A stretch of DNA of 64,000 nt from Lunularia cruciata (lineage: Eukaryota; Streptophyta; Marchantiopsida; Lunulariales; Lunulariaceae). The notes under the pieces are model-generated. The model ran no database searches, was not told where the DNA came from, and worked only from the letters and a program-made list of their open reading frames with translations. The stretch lies in the NCBI GenBank assembly GCA_948567375.1, contig OX419755.1, positions 72,048,944 to 72,112,943 of the forward strand, written 5' to 3'. The position numbers and the translations under genes are program-made. Positions 1 through 9,064 of this stretch are shown in pieces; the stretch's first letter is position 1; each line of letters begins with the position of its first letter.

Positions 1-1758
1 TGTGGTGTGGTAGTTGCACTCTGCCGGTAACAACTTTCGAGAGAAATATGCAATTGGATGCCATCTGTCATGCCACTCTTGTTGTAGGACTGCTCCTATT
101 GCTACGCCTGATGCATCCGTAGCCAACTTGATTGGACGTTTTGGGTCATACCACTTCAAGATTGGTGCATGTAGCAAGGCGGCCTTCAATTCTTGAAAGG
201 CCAACTCTTGTGCAGTTCCCCATGTCCACTTCTTCCCCTTGCCAAGTAGTGCCGTTAAAGGCTGTGCAACCTTGGAGAAGTCCTTGACAAATCTACGATA
301 GAATCCCGTCAACCCCAAGAAGCTCTTAAGTTGAGTCTGATCTTCTGGGGCACTCCATTTTTGAATGACCTCTATTTTATCTGTCAATACTTGAATGCCC
401 TCTGCACTTACTCTATGCCCTAAGTAATCTACTTCAGACTTGCTAAACTCGCACTTTGAGATTTTGGCATACAATTGATTTTGTCTTAGAATCTGGAGGA
501 CCTCTCGTAGATGTTGTTTGTGTTCTGTCATCGTGCTACTATATACTAAGATATCATCCAAGAAGACGATAACAGACTTATCCAAGTATGGATGAAATAT
601 GTCATTCATTAGGCTCATGAAAGTGGCAAGCGCATTGGTGAGGCCAAAAGGCATCACAAGATACTCAAAGTGGCCATACCTGGTTCGAAAGGCAGTTTTG
701 TACACATCCTCCTCTGCAATTCGGATTTGATTGTAATCGCTCCGCAAGTCCAGTTTGGTGAAGTACCTCACTCCATGGAGTTGATCAAACAGGTCATCCA
801 TGCAAGGTAAGGGGTATTTGTTCTTCACTGTTTGCTGATTGAGACCCCGATAGTCAATGCACATGCGCATTGTACCATCCTTCTTCTTCACAAACAAGAC
901 AGGGGCCCCATATGGTGATATGCTAGGTTGGATGAACCCTTTTTGTAGCATCTCCTCAATTTGAGTCTTACACTCCTCCAACTCATGAGGTGATAGGCGA
1001 TATGGGGCCTTACAAGGAGGTGTCTTCCCCGGGAGTGTCTCTATTTTGTGATCTACTCGCCTTTTAGGTGGTAATCCTGAGGGTAGATCATCGGGAAATA
1101 CATCTTGAAACTCATCCACCATATCCTTCAATTTCTCAGGAATTTGTCCAGCGAGTTGTGCACTCTGGACTTCTCTTATTAGACCCAGAAAACATCTATC
1201 GGTTTTACAGACAGTTGTCGTCCCTACGACATATAGAGGTAGTTTCTGCGTGTGTGATTTTTCTTTAACCCCAATGATTGACCATTGGTGGGTTCTCACT
1301 ACTTTCTTCCTCCAATCCACCATTGGGTTGTACTGCTCCATCCATGGCATGCCTAAAATTGCATCATAACAGGCTAACTGTATCACTCGCCACTCAATTG
1401 CTTCATGATACTCTCCTACAGAGAGGGTTACCCGTCTAGGTAATGATTCAATCCTCTCTGTTTGCTCATTTGGTAACTCTACTTCTTCAATTCCATCTCT
1501 CTCTAGATCCATTCCCAAGTTTATTGCAATAGAGCAAGACAAGAAATTCTTTGTTGCTCCCGGATCTATTAATACTCTCACTTGATTACCTTCTAGGATT
1601 CCATTCACGACAATCAATTGTGTGGTTGTCTTTCGGGATCTTTGCGCATTATTCTTCTTCCTTCCCTCGCTTCTCTGCTTCCTTATTGAGCCAATAAGGC
1701 CGCGAGGTACATTTACTGGTGATCTTCGTTTTCCAAAGTGGTTTCCACCTCCTCCTCT
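1..1758 (-). CDS. Ty3/gypsy pol: retropepsin, reverse transcriptase, start of RNase H (partial)
   Basis: Open from just after a TGA at 1759-1761 to base 1 on the minus strand, about 586 codons. Near 1555-1600 is a retropepsin active site with Asp-Pro-Gly-Ala-Thr in place of the usual Asp-Ser-Gly-Ala-Thr. RT motifs follow in order: the [16 protein letters not shown] block near 840-900, the [12 protein letters not shown] block near 721-765, the [10 protein letters not shown] block near 627-660, and the FLDD catalytic box near 550-565. After the thumb ([14 protein letters not shown], about 425-465) the RNase H start [16 protein letters not shown] lies near 75-130. The frame overlaps the end of gag by about 45 nt in the -1 frame, so it would be made by frameshifting or by readthrough. 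RNase H end, integrase and chromodomain are off the edge. Confidence 0.9.
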
Positions 1759-2819
1759 TCAATGTGCCTCTCCATGTTGTTCAAAGATTGCCTGTACGAA
1801 GGCCGAGGGCCTCTAGGGAAATGAGTGCAACAATTGGTAGATATGTGCCCAATACGGCCACAATTGTAACAACGGTGTTGTTCTCCTCGAGTCCCTTCTC
1901 CTCGTGGGACTCCATCTCTTCGTTCTTCTACCCGTCCCCGCTCTCCTTGAAGTGGCCGTACTCCTCAATCCCGGAATCGAAGGTTGCCCAATTCCATCGG
2001 TACTAGTCCACCCATGTGTGGCATTTCTGCCTGATAATGTTGAGGTGGAACTACTCCTTCACCTCCACCTAATGCTCCGGCTATTCTCTGCGCACAAGCA
2101 ATAGCTTGAAATACCGTGCGAGGGTTTTGCACCATGACTTCTTGGCGAATCCGCTCTTTCAACCCTCGTTTGAAATTGTCTAGAGCCTCTGTTGGACTCA
2201 TGTCGGTAATTGCGACTTGTAGATCCAGAAATGCCTCCACATACTCTTGTACGCTATTCTTCTATCTCAATCCCCATAGTCGGGTTCGAGCCATCTGCAC
2301 AGAATCCACCGATTGGAAATTCTTGAGCAGTCCTTCTTGCATTGCTGTCCATGTGACCTCCCTTCTCTCTGCCAGCATGGATCGTTCCCAAGCATCATAC
2401 CATGTGAGGGCTTTATCGGTCAAGTACCCACATGCAAACACGCCTGCAGCATGCTCTGTGATCTCTGTTGAGAACAATCAAAAATATCGATTCATTCTCG
2501 AGATCCAATTCTCCACTACTCCCATCGTACGCTGCCCCTTGTAAGGCTCGATGTTGCAGGTCTTCTTCATCCGGAGTAGCAATGTGGCTTCATTGTTGAT
2601 AGGGTTCGTAGGCACAGGTGCCTCTCCAAGTACTTCAGTCGCAGGTACTGGGTTTTGAGACGGCTCTTCTTCTTGCATGGCTTGATCGTTCCTGAGGATC
2701 TGTACTTGACTTTGCAATGTCTCCATGGTCATCTTAATGTCTCGAAATTCATTCAACATCCCTTGCATTCCTTGCACCAGCTCTTGCAACTGCGGATCCA
2801 TGGTTCCTGCAACACCCAA
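1713..2819 (-). pseudogene. Ty3/gypsy gag with zinc knuckle, three nonsense codons
   Basis: One minus-strand frame runs from Met at 2819 to TAA at 1713-1715 and is interrupted only at 2478-2480 (TGA), 2262-2264 (TAG) and 1965-1967 (TGA). The N-terminal part is a coiled-coil-like capsid leader; the central part (WYDAWERS, NFQSVDSVQMARTRLWGLR) is the retrotransposon gag domain. A CX2CX4HX4C zinc knuckle (CYNCGRIGHISTNC) lies near 1815-1860. All three stops are explained by single C-to-T changes from CGA or CAG, as expected from deamination of methylated cytosine. The tail overlaps pol in another frame. Confidence 0.85.
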
Positions 2820-2834
2820 TTGCTAACGTCTACT

Positions 2835-3038
2835 TCAATACAGAGTCAATATAATCACTCTAGAAGGCGCACGAACTATTGGAACTACCATTGGGACCTC
2901 AGAAGCTATCACTCGTTGATAATACTCCTCACCAAAATTCCTAACCACAAAATCTCTAAACATCAATTTTGGCCTCACTACATAATGGATTTCTACTTGG
3001 GTGTTGAAAGGGAGAGGATTTGGGACATTCATATCCAT
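2835..3038 (-). CDS. Mini-ORF A in the gypsy leader (67 aa), function unknown
   Basis: A 67-residue ORF between primer site and gag on the minus strand. I do not recognise the family. It aligns without gaps over about 50 residues with the neighbouring ORF at 3043-3264: both contain Phe-Gly, Arg-Val, Ser and a Pro-X3-Pro-X-Val core in the same register. That suggests a duplicated small element protein or a duplicated segment of an extended Gag N-terminus rather than chance ORFs. It is in the gag frame but ends before the gag Met. Confidence 0.4.
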   Translation of the reverse strand: MDMNVPNPLPFNTQVEIHYVVRPKLMFRDFVVRNFGEEYYQRVIASEVPMVVPIVRAPSRVIILTLY

Positions 3039-3042
3039 ATTA

Positions 3043-3264
3043 TCATAATAGAATGTAGATCGTCAAATCCCACTCTCTGTCACATATCACCACAGGTAGA
3101 ATCACCGGGTTTGGTGAGTTCATCACTCTGTCCATGAATTCCGCACCAAAGTGATAAACTAGCCATACTCTCATCTGCTCACGCTGGATGTACATAACCT
3201 TGATGTGGAATGGGTTTGAGAATGGAAAGCTAGGTGCGGGAAATTGTCCCCCCGGCGCATCCAT
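3043..3264 (-). CDS. Mini-ORF B in the gypsy leader (73 aa), paralogue of mini-ORF A
   Basis: A 73-residue ORF immediately upstream of mini-ORF A on the minus strand, in another frame. Hand alignment with mini-ORF A gives about 12 identities in 50 positions plus many conservative ones, with the same spacing of the Phe-Gly and Arg-Val blocks. No signal peptide or membrane segment is obvious. It may be an element-specific accessory protein, or non-coding leader that is duplicated and happens to be open. Confidence 0.4.
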   Translation of the reverse strand: MDAPGGQFPAPSFPFSNPFHIKVMYIQREQMRVWLVYHFGAEFMDRVMNSPNPVILPVVICDREWDLTIYILL

Positions 3265-3391
3265 CCCATCCGCTCTCTAAAGTCCTTCCTAAGTCTAGCA
3301 ATTACTCTATGTTCTCCACCTCCAATTACTCAGTTTCAGTAGTTCGTGCTATTCCAAGAGGGATGATCCACTCTCTTGGACTAGAACACTT

Positions 3392-3403
3392 GCTCTGATA
3401 CCA
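3392..3403 (-). other. Primer-binding site for initiator tRNA-Met
   Basis: On the minus strand the bases TGGTATCAGAGC lie one nucleotide after the LTR end. This is the standard plant iMet primer site and fixes both the LTR boundary and the strand of the element. Confidence 0.9.
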
Positions 3404-3404
3404 T

Positions 3405-4147
3405 TGTAATACTCCGAGGACAAGAGAAGAGAGAAAACACAGATTGCACACTCAAAAATTCGATGCCCCAAGGGAGCACCTTCTCTTTATTATATAGACA
3501 AAGAGGATCTCCTCCAAGGAAGCTCCACCATAGGATTAGGGACACAGATAGGTGACATGTCAGCAAGCTCCACCCTTGGATTACTTACTTGGATGGGTGA
3601 CCTGTCTGGTCTAGGTCCTATCTGGTTGGTCAAACGAGCTTTGACCGGAGGGAATCTTTTAGGGAATCTTCTTGTAGGAATCTCAGAATCACATGAATAA
3701 GGTACCGTTGGAAAGCTCTCAACGAGACAAACCAGGGGGAGGGAAGGCCAACCTTTCTTCCGTAGAGGAGGGGGGGGAATCTGCATATTTTTGAGGCCTA
3801 ATTCATCCGTTTAGGCCTCCGAAATTGCCTTCAAAGATTTCAGGCATATTTCGGTTCCTACTCTATTAGTAGAAGTCTCCTTTTGGTGATACCTCTTTTT
3901 GATCTGTTTAGTCCATCATGTGTAACATCTTTCCAGATGTTACCAAACCAATTTTCACCTTTAAATCATATGTCTAGCTATTGGTTCTAAGGTTCTCAAG
4001 TCTATTTCGGTTTCTGCTTTATTAGTAGAAGTACTCTTTTGGTGATACTTCTATCTGATCTATTTTGACCATCATGTATAACATCATTCTAGATGTTACC
4101 AAACCGAATTTCACATCTAGATCATATAGCTAACCCTTGGTATTACA
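3405..4147 (-). repeat. 5' LTR of the left-edge gypsy element (743 bp)
   Basis: Bounded by TGTAATA and TATTACA, a 7-bp terminal inverted repeat. It is homologous to the plus-strand LTR at 57912-58500, sharing for example the CACCAAAAGAGTACTTC block. It is about 154 bp longer because of an internal duplication at 3847-4147. Confidence 0.9.
3847..4147 (-). repeat. Tandem duplication of about 156 bp inside the LTR U3
   Basis: Two diverged copies, 3847-4002 and 4003-4147, each starting TATTTCGG and containing TATTAGTAGAAGT, CTTTTGGTGATAC and AGATGTTACCAAACC. The related LTR at 57912-58500 has only one copy. The location corresponds to the upstream end of U3, where enhancer repeats are common. 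Confidence 0.85.
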
Positions 4148-4899
4148 CCATTGTAATGTTTGTTTCAATGGAAAGCCAACAAGAAGATGTTTTTAACAAG
4201 ACAAATATAGCTTCATTTAGACATATAACAACCAAAATCTCAACTGTAAAATGAGTGCTACAAAATATATTTTGGGAGAAAACTCTTTGGTGTAAGATCC
4301 TTAAAGGGACATTCTTCAGAGTAGGATCCTTTGGGAGAAAACTTTTTGGATTTTTTTTAGTCAAACTATTATTCTTTGGACTCACTTACCTTTTCCTTTG
4401 AGTCTTAGTACCATAATTCTTTGTATTTTTTAATATACAAAGATTGTATGACAAATTTCAAAATAGAGGGATTTTACTTAAAATATGGAAGTATCTATCC
4501 TTAACTATACAAAAAGAGAAACATAAAAAAATAGAAATTTACTACTTTTAAAACCTTTGCAGAAACATACATACCACAAGCATCTATCATGATCAACTAG
4601 AATGTATAATCTTAAGTAAAACTATTTTTGATCATTTTTGCATATTTTATTAAGGAAAGGAGAGAATTTATCTTTCTCATGTTAAGTGTTTAAAAAACAC
4701 TTTTTTCCTCCTTTTCTAAAAAAAGAAAGATATAAGAGAAATTAAATAAAAAATATAATCTATATTTGAAATTGATTAATTAAAAATTGATTTAAAATAT
4801 TTTTTATCCCTAGATAAAAGCTAGAAAAGCATACAAGCATACTTACGGTTAGATGACACTACGTGCATAACATATTCTTTTGTTATTTCAAAATCTAGG
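4148..4899. other. AT-rich spacer, nothing recognised
   Basis: Low-complexity AT-rich DNA between the gypsy LTR and the SPT16 upstream region. I see no coding potential, RNA gene or terminal repeats. Confidence 0.6.
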
Positions 4900-5827
4900 T
4901 CCACATTGGCATACCTCCCGTCCCTTTCTATCCACCTTCTTCCAGTCCTTTTATTCGCTCGTTGTTTAACTTTTATCTCTACAGTCTAAAAGGGGTCTCC
5001 CCACCCTTCAATTTTCTCTACGCGGTCGTCCTTTCTCTCTTTACAGTTTAAAATAAGATAGATAAACGAACGGGACTTGCAAGCAATAGAGATTTCATGA
5101 AACTCGATCCCGCGACCAATGTAAACGTCTCTCCCCCCCGTCGAGTTGGCGTGACCAACCAATTCCGTAATGACAAAAGTCCGTCCGGACGTTCTCATGG
5201 ACGGCGGGGAAATTTCCTGTTTCTACGCTTTAGCCATTCCAATGTCTCCCCTATTCCCATTCCCGCCTCTTGTTCAGAGTTCTCCCTCCATTCCCGTACT
5301 CCTGTCCGCTTCTTTCCCTTCGTTCGTAAATGTAGGTACAAGGAGGCACAGCAGTGGAAGAATTCCGGCAAGGTTAACCTCTGCTCTCCCCAAGGACCGG
5401 GTAAGGAAGGAGAGAAGAAGGAAGAAGACGACGCAGAATCGGAGGAGGAGTGTGTAGACGACTGTCTTGTAGTAGAAGAAGAAGAAGAAGAAGAGGAGAA
5501 GAAGCGGGAGCGGCGCGAGAGTGTGCTGCGCTGCGCCCGGGGACCGTGGGTGGGAGGGGTCTGGCAATTCTGCTAGTTTGGTTTTTACCAGCAGCAGCTG
5601 CGATTTAGGGAACCAGATTGCAAGCAAGCAGGTATCGTCGTCTCATCGGTTAAATCAGTACTTGACAACAACTACAACAACCTGAGAAGGTCACCCGATC
5701 TTGTGGTATAGATATCGAACAAGTTTTTGAACGAGAGGGAGTGTTGGCGGACGACTGGTTTGAAGAGAAGAAGCGGGGAAGGGATAGGAGAGTTAGTGCA
5801 GGATTGCGAGGAGAAGGAAGAGGAGCC
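4900..5827 (+). promoter_or_regulatory. SPT16 upstream region and probable 5' leader, with GAA microsatellite
   Basis: Base composition rises from AT-rich to about half GC near 4900 and stays so into the coding region. No convincing TATA box was found. A GAA repeat lies at 5475-5493, in the likely 5' UTR. Nearby open frames look compositional. Transcription start and any leader intron cannot be fixed from sequence; the CAGGTATCG at about 5629 is a possible donor only. Confidence 0.4.
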
Positions 5828-8800
5828 ATGGCGGATTCCAGGAATGGAGATGCCAAGGGAGGCAGTACGAGTAAGGGAGGAGGGAGTGGGGATGGCGGGG
5901 GTGGAGGCGGAGGGGGGGTTCAGATTAATATGGAAGTGTATGCCAAAAGGCTTAAGGCTTTGTACGGATCCTGGAACGAGAATAAGGAGGAGGGGTGGGG
6001 AAACGTTGATGCAATTGCAGTTGTGAGTGCGCCGTCTAGTGAGGATTTGCGATACTTGAAGTCGTCAGCGTTGCACATATGGCTCTTAGGGTACGAGTTT
6101 CCGGAGACGGTGATGATGTTTTTGCCCGGCCAGTTACACATTCTTTGCAGCCAAAAGAAGGCTCAAATACTCGAGGACTTGAGGAAAAGTTCAAAAAAGC
6201 TCACGTCCGTAGAAGTCGTGTTGCACTCAAAAGCTAGGTCTGATGATGGGAGCTCGCAGATGCGCGCTATTTTGGATGCCGTCAAGTCAAAGTCCAAGGG
6301 CTCCCCCTCTGTAGGGGTTTTGGCCAAGGAAGCCCCAGAGGGCGCACTCATGGAACGTTGGTCTGAGATGTTGAATGGCCATGGATACAATCTTGTGGAC
6401 GTTTCAGGAGGCTTTTCGGACGTCTTTGCCGTCAAGGACGAGTCTGAAATTACCAACATAAAAAAGGCCTCGTTCCTTAGCTGGTCCGTGCTAAAAAATT
6501 ACGTAGTCCCGAAGCTGGAGGTTGTCATAGACGAGGAGAAGTCGATAACGCATGCCGAGCTGATGGAAAGTACCGAGGAAGTCATTGTGGATCCCTCGAA
6601 AGCGAAGGTGAGGCTGAAGGCAGAGAATGTTGACATTTGCTATCCTCCAGTGTTTCAGAGTGGGGGAACATTCGATCTTAAGCCGAGTGCTGTTAGCGAC
6701 GAGGAGCCTTTGTACTACGATGCAATGGGTGTGATAATTTGCGCTATCGGTGCTCGCTACACTTCCTATTGCTCCAACATAGCAAGAACTTATTTGATAG
6801 ATGCGGACAAAGTGCAAGAAAAGGCTTACAAAGTGCTGTTGAAAGCACACGAGGCAGCCATCAATGCCCTTAGGCCGGGAAGGCCTATGTCTGCCGTGTA
6901 CAAAGCTGCCTTGGGAGTCGTTGAGAAGGAGGGCCCCGAGTTCGTTCCTCATCTCACAAAGAATGCCGGGACGGGCATTGGTATAGAGTTTCGTGAGTCA
7001 GGTTTGACGCTATCTGGAAAAAACGAGCGTGTTTTGAAAGCGGGTATGGTTCTCAACATCGCCCTTGGATTCCAGGGTTTACAAGCCGAAACCTCAACTG
7101 ACCCTAAAACGCGGAACTTCTCGTTGTTGCTAGCTGATACTGTCATTGTACAAGAAAAGGGACCCGAAATTGCGACTGGGCAATGTTCAAAATCTTTTAC
7201 CGACATAGCGTATTCCTTCAAGGACGAAGAGGAGGATGAAGAACGAGAGGAGAAGAAACCCAAGGTGAAGGTAGAAACCAACGGGGCAGAGGCTCCGGGT
7301 GTAAGAATGGCAACTCTTAGGTCCGACAATCAAGAAATGACCAAAGAGGAACTTCGGCGTCAGAACCAAGCGGAACTCGCCCGAGCGAAGAACGAGGAGA
7401 CCGCAAGAAGGTTGGCTTCCGGAGGGTCTGGTGCAGGAGATGGTGGTAACTCCGTCAAAGCAGGAGGAGATATTGTCGCTTACAAGGATGTCAACGACAT
7501 TCCTTCTTCGCGAGAGTTAATGATTCAGGTGGATCAAAAGAGGGAAGCTGTCTTGTTGCCCGTTTACGGATTACTCGTCCCTTTTCATATTGCCACGGTG
7601 AAGAGTGTCACTAGTCAGCAGGATGGAGGACACTGCTACATACGTATCATATTTAACGTTCCGGGAGCCGGTTTCGGGGCCAATGATCTCCCGACTCAAA
7701 AGTTTCCAAGATCCATTTTCGTCAAGGAGGTTTCTTTCAGGTCTAGTGATGTGCGCCATGCAACCCAGGTGGTTCAGCTCATTAAAACCATGAGGCGGCA
7801 TGTGGCTCAACGAGAATCTGAAAGGGCAGAGAGAGCTACACTCGTAACTCAAGAGAAGTTACAGCTCTCTAAAGGTAGACCGGTTAGGTTATCAGACTTG
7901 TGGATTAGGCCAGCTTTTGGGGGCAGGGGACGGAAGATGAGTGGATCTTTGGAGGCTCACACCAATGGTTTTCGTTATTCAACCATGAAGCAGGACGAAA
8001 GAGTGGACATCATGTACCGTAACATCAAGCATGCATTTTTTCAACCGGCTGAGAAAGAGATGATTACACTGCTTCATTTTCATCTACACAACTTTATCAT
8101 GGTTGGTACGAAGAAGACCAAGGATGTGCAGTTCTACGTGGAGGTTATGGAAGTCGTGCAAACTCTAGGCGGAAATCGGAGATCTATGTACGATCCTGAC
8201 GAAATTGAGGAAGAGCAGCAGGAAAGGGACAGGAGAAACAAGATCAACAAGGAGTTCGAGGTGTTTGTAAAGAGGATGGCAGAGCTTTGGGACCAGCCTC
8301 CGTGGAGGGAGATGGACATTGAGTTTGACATACCCTTTAGAGAGCTTGGATTCCATGGTGTTCCTAATAAGTCGTCGGCCTTCATTGTTCCCACTGTTAA
8401 CTGCCTGGTCGAACTTGTAGAGACACCGTTTCTTGTCATAACCTTAAATGACATTGAGATTGTGAATCTAGAAAGAGTAGGGCTAGGGCAGAAAGCTTTT
8501 GATATGGCTATTGTGTTCAAAGACTTCAAACGAGATGTGATGAGAATTGATGCCATACCCTCGCAGTCTCTTGATGGTATCAAAGAATGGTTGAATTCCA
8601 TGAACATCAAGTATTACGAGAGCAGGATGAATTTAAATTGGCGACCAATCCTGAAGACGATTTTGGATGATCCAGAAAAGTTTATCGATGATGGAGGTTG
8701 GGAGTTTCTGAATATGGAAGGTAGTGACTCGGACTCTGAGAAGTCAGAAGAGTCTGATGAAGGATATGAGCCCTCCGATGCGGAGGAGGTCTCTGAGGAG

Positions 8801-9064
8801 TCAGAGGATGACTCTGATGATGAGTCAGTTGTTGAATCTGATGATGATGCCGAGGAGGAAGAGGATTCGGAGGAAGAAGAAGGTCTTACGTGGGATGAGT
8901 TGGAGGCGAAAGCGAAGAGGGAAGATAAGGAGAAAGGGGATGAATCAGACAGTGAAGATGAGAGGAAAAGGAGGAAAGCCAAGGCTGCTGGAAAGTCTCG
9001 GGCTCCAGAAGTGAGGAAGGATTCCAGAGGAATGCAAAATAAGAGACCGAAGGTTAGGCGGTAG
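5828..9064 (+). CDS. SPT16: FACT complex subunit SPT16 (histone chaperone), intronless
   Basis: Encodes 1078 residues, the normal length for plant SPT16, the large subunit of the FACT chaperone that with SSRP1 reorganises H2A-H2B/nucleosomes during transcription and replication in the nucleus. Start chosen at the ATG in GCCATGG at 5828, giving the plant-typical MADSRNG N-terminus; the frame is open further upstream but has only a GTG there. A Gly-rich linker is followed by the N-terminal domain (about 36-180), the inactive aminopeptidase-like domain (about 190-450), a charged linker, the middle domain (from about 560), the PH/Rtt106-like repeat (about 700-810) and a Glu/Asp/Ser-rich acidic tail (about 963-1045) ending in Lys/Arg. 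No introns, stops or frameshifts are present. It stands alone, with no close neighbour on either side. Confidence 0.98.
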   Translation: MADSRNGDAKGGSTSKGGGSGDGGGGGGGGVQINMEVYAKRLKALYGSWNENKEEGWGNVDAIAVVSAPSSEDLRYLKSSALHIWLLGYEFPETVMMFLPGQLHILCSQKKAQILEDLRKSSKKLTSVEVVLHSKARSDDGSSQMRAILDAVKSKSKGSPSVGVLAKEAPEGALMERWSEMLNGHGYNLVDVSGGFSDVFAVKDESEITNIKKASFLSWSVLKNYVVPKLEVVIDEEKSITHAELMESTEEVIVDPSKAKVRLKAENVDICYPPVFQSGGTFDLKPSAVSDEEPLYYDAMGVIICAIGARYTSYCSNIARTYLIDADKVQEKAYKVLLKAHEAAINALRPGRPMSAVYKAALGVVEKEGPEFVPHLTKNAGTGIGIEFRESGLTLSGKNERVLKAGMVLNIALGFQGLQAETSTDPKTRNFSLLLADTVIVQEKGPEIATGQCSKSFTDIAYSFKDEEEDEEREEKKPKVKVETNGAEAPGVRMATLRSDNQEMTKEELRRQNQAELARAKNEETARRLASGGSGAGDGGNSVKAGGDIVAYKDVNDIPSSRELMIQVDQKREAVLLPVYGLLVPFHIATVKSVTSQQDGGHCYIRIIFNVPGAGFGANDLPTQKFPRSIFVKEVSFRSSDVRHATQVVQLIKTMRRHVAQRESERAERATLVTQEKLQLSKGRPVRLSDLWIRPAFGGRGRKMSGSLEAHTNGFRYSTMKQDERVDIMYRNIKHAFFQPAEKEMITLLHFHLHNFIMVGTKKTKDVQFYVEVMEVVQTLGGNRRSMYDPDEIEEEQQERDRRNKINKEFEVFVKRMAELWDQPPWREMDIEFDIPFRELGFHGVPNKSSAFIVPTVNCLVELVETPFLVITLNDIEIVNLERVGLGQKAFDMAIVFKDFKRDVMRIDAIPSQSLDGIKEWLNSMNIKYYESRMNLNWRPILKTILDDPEKFIDDGGWEFLNMEGSDSDSEKSEESDEGYEPSDAEEVSEESEDDSDDESVVESDDDAEEEEDSEEEEGLTWDELEAKAKREDKEKGDESDSEDERKRRKAKAAGKSRAPEVRKDSRGMQNKRPKVRR

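Larger units (their letters stand above)
1..4147 (-). mobile_element. Ty3/gypsy LTR retrotransposon, 5' half, runs off the left edge
   Basis: Read on the minus strand the order is 5' LTR (4147-3405), primer-binding site (3403-3392), two mini-ORFs, gag, then protease-reverse transcriptase continuing past base 1. The LTR starts TGTAATA and ends TATTACA, and the primer site matches the complement of plant initiator tRNA-Met. The same LTR family, on the opposite strand, closes the chromodomain element ending at 58500, so this element is probably also a chromovirus; its C-terminus is outside the window. The pol frame has no stop in 586 codons, so it is far younger than the other elements here, although gag already has three nonsense codons. 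Confidence 0.9.

Noticed and set aside
5097-5627. Overlapping open frames of 95-159 codons on both strands upstream of SPT16
   Set aside because: They cover a purine/pyrimidine-biased leader with a GAA microsatellite, overlap each other, and show no domain.
5741-5827. N-terminal extension of SPT16 from an upstream in-frame start
   Set aside because: The frame is open but the upstream start is GTG. The ATG at 5828 has a good context and gives the N-terminus typical of plant SPT16.
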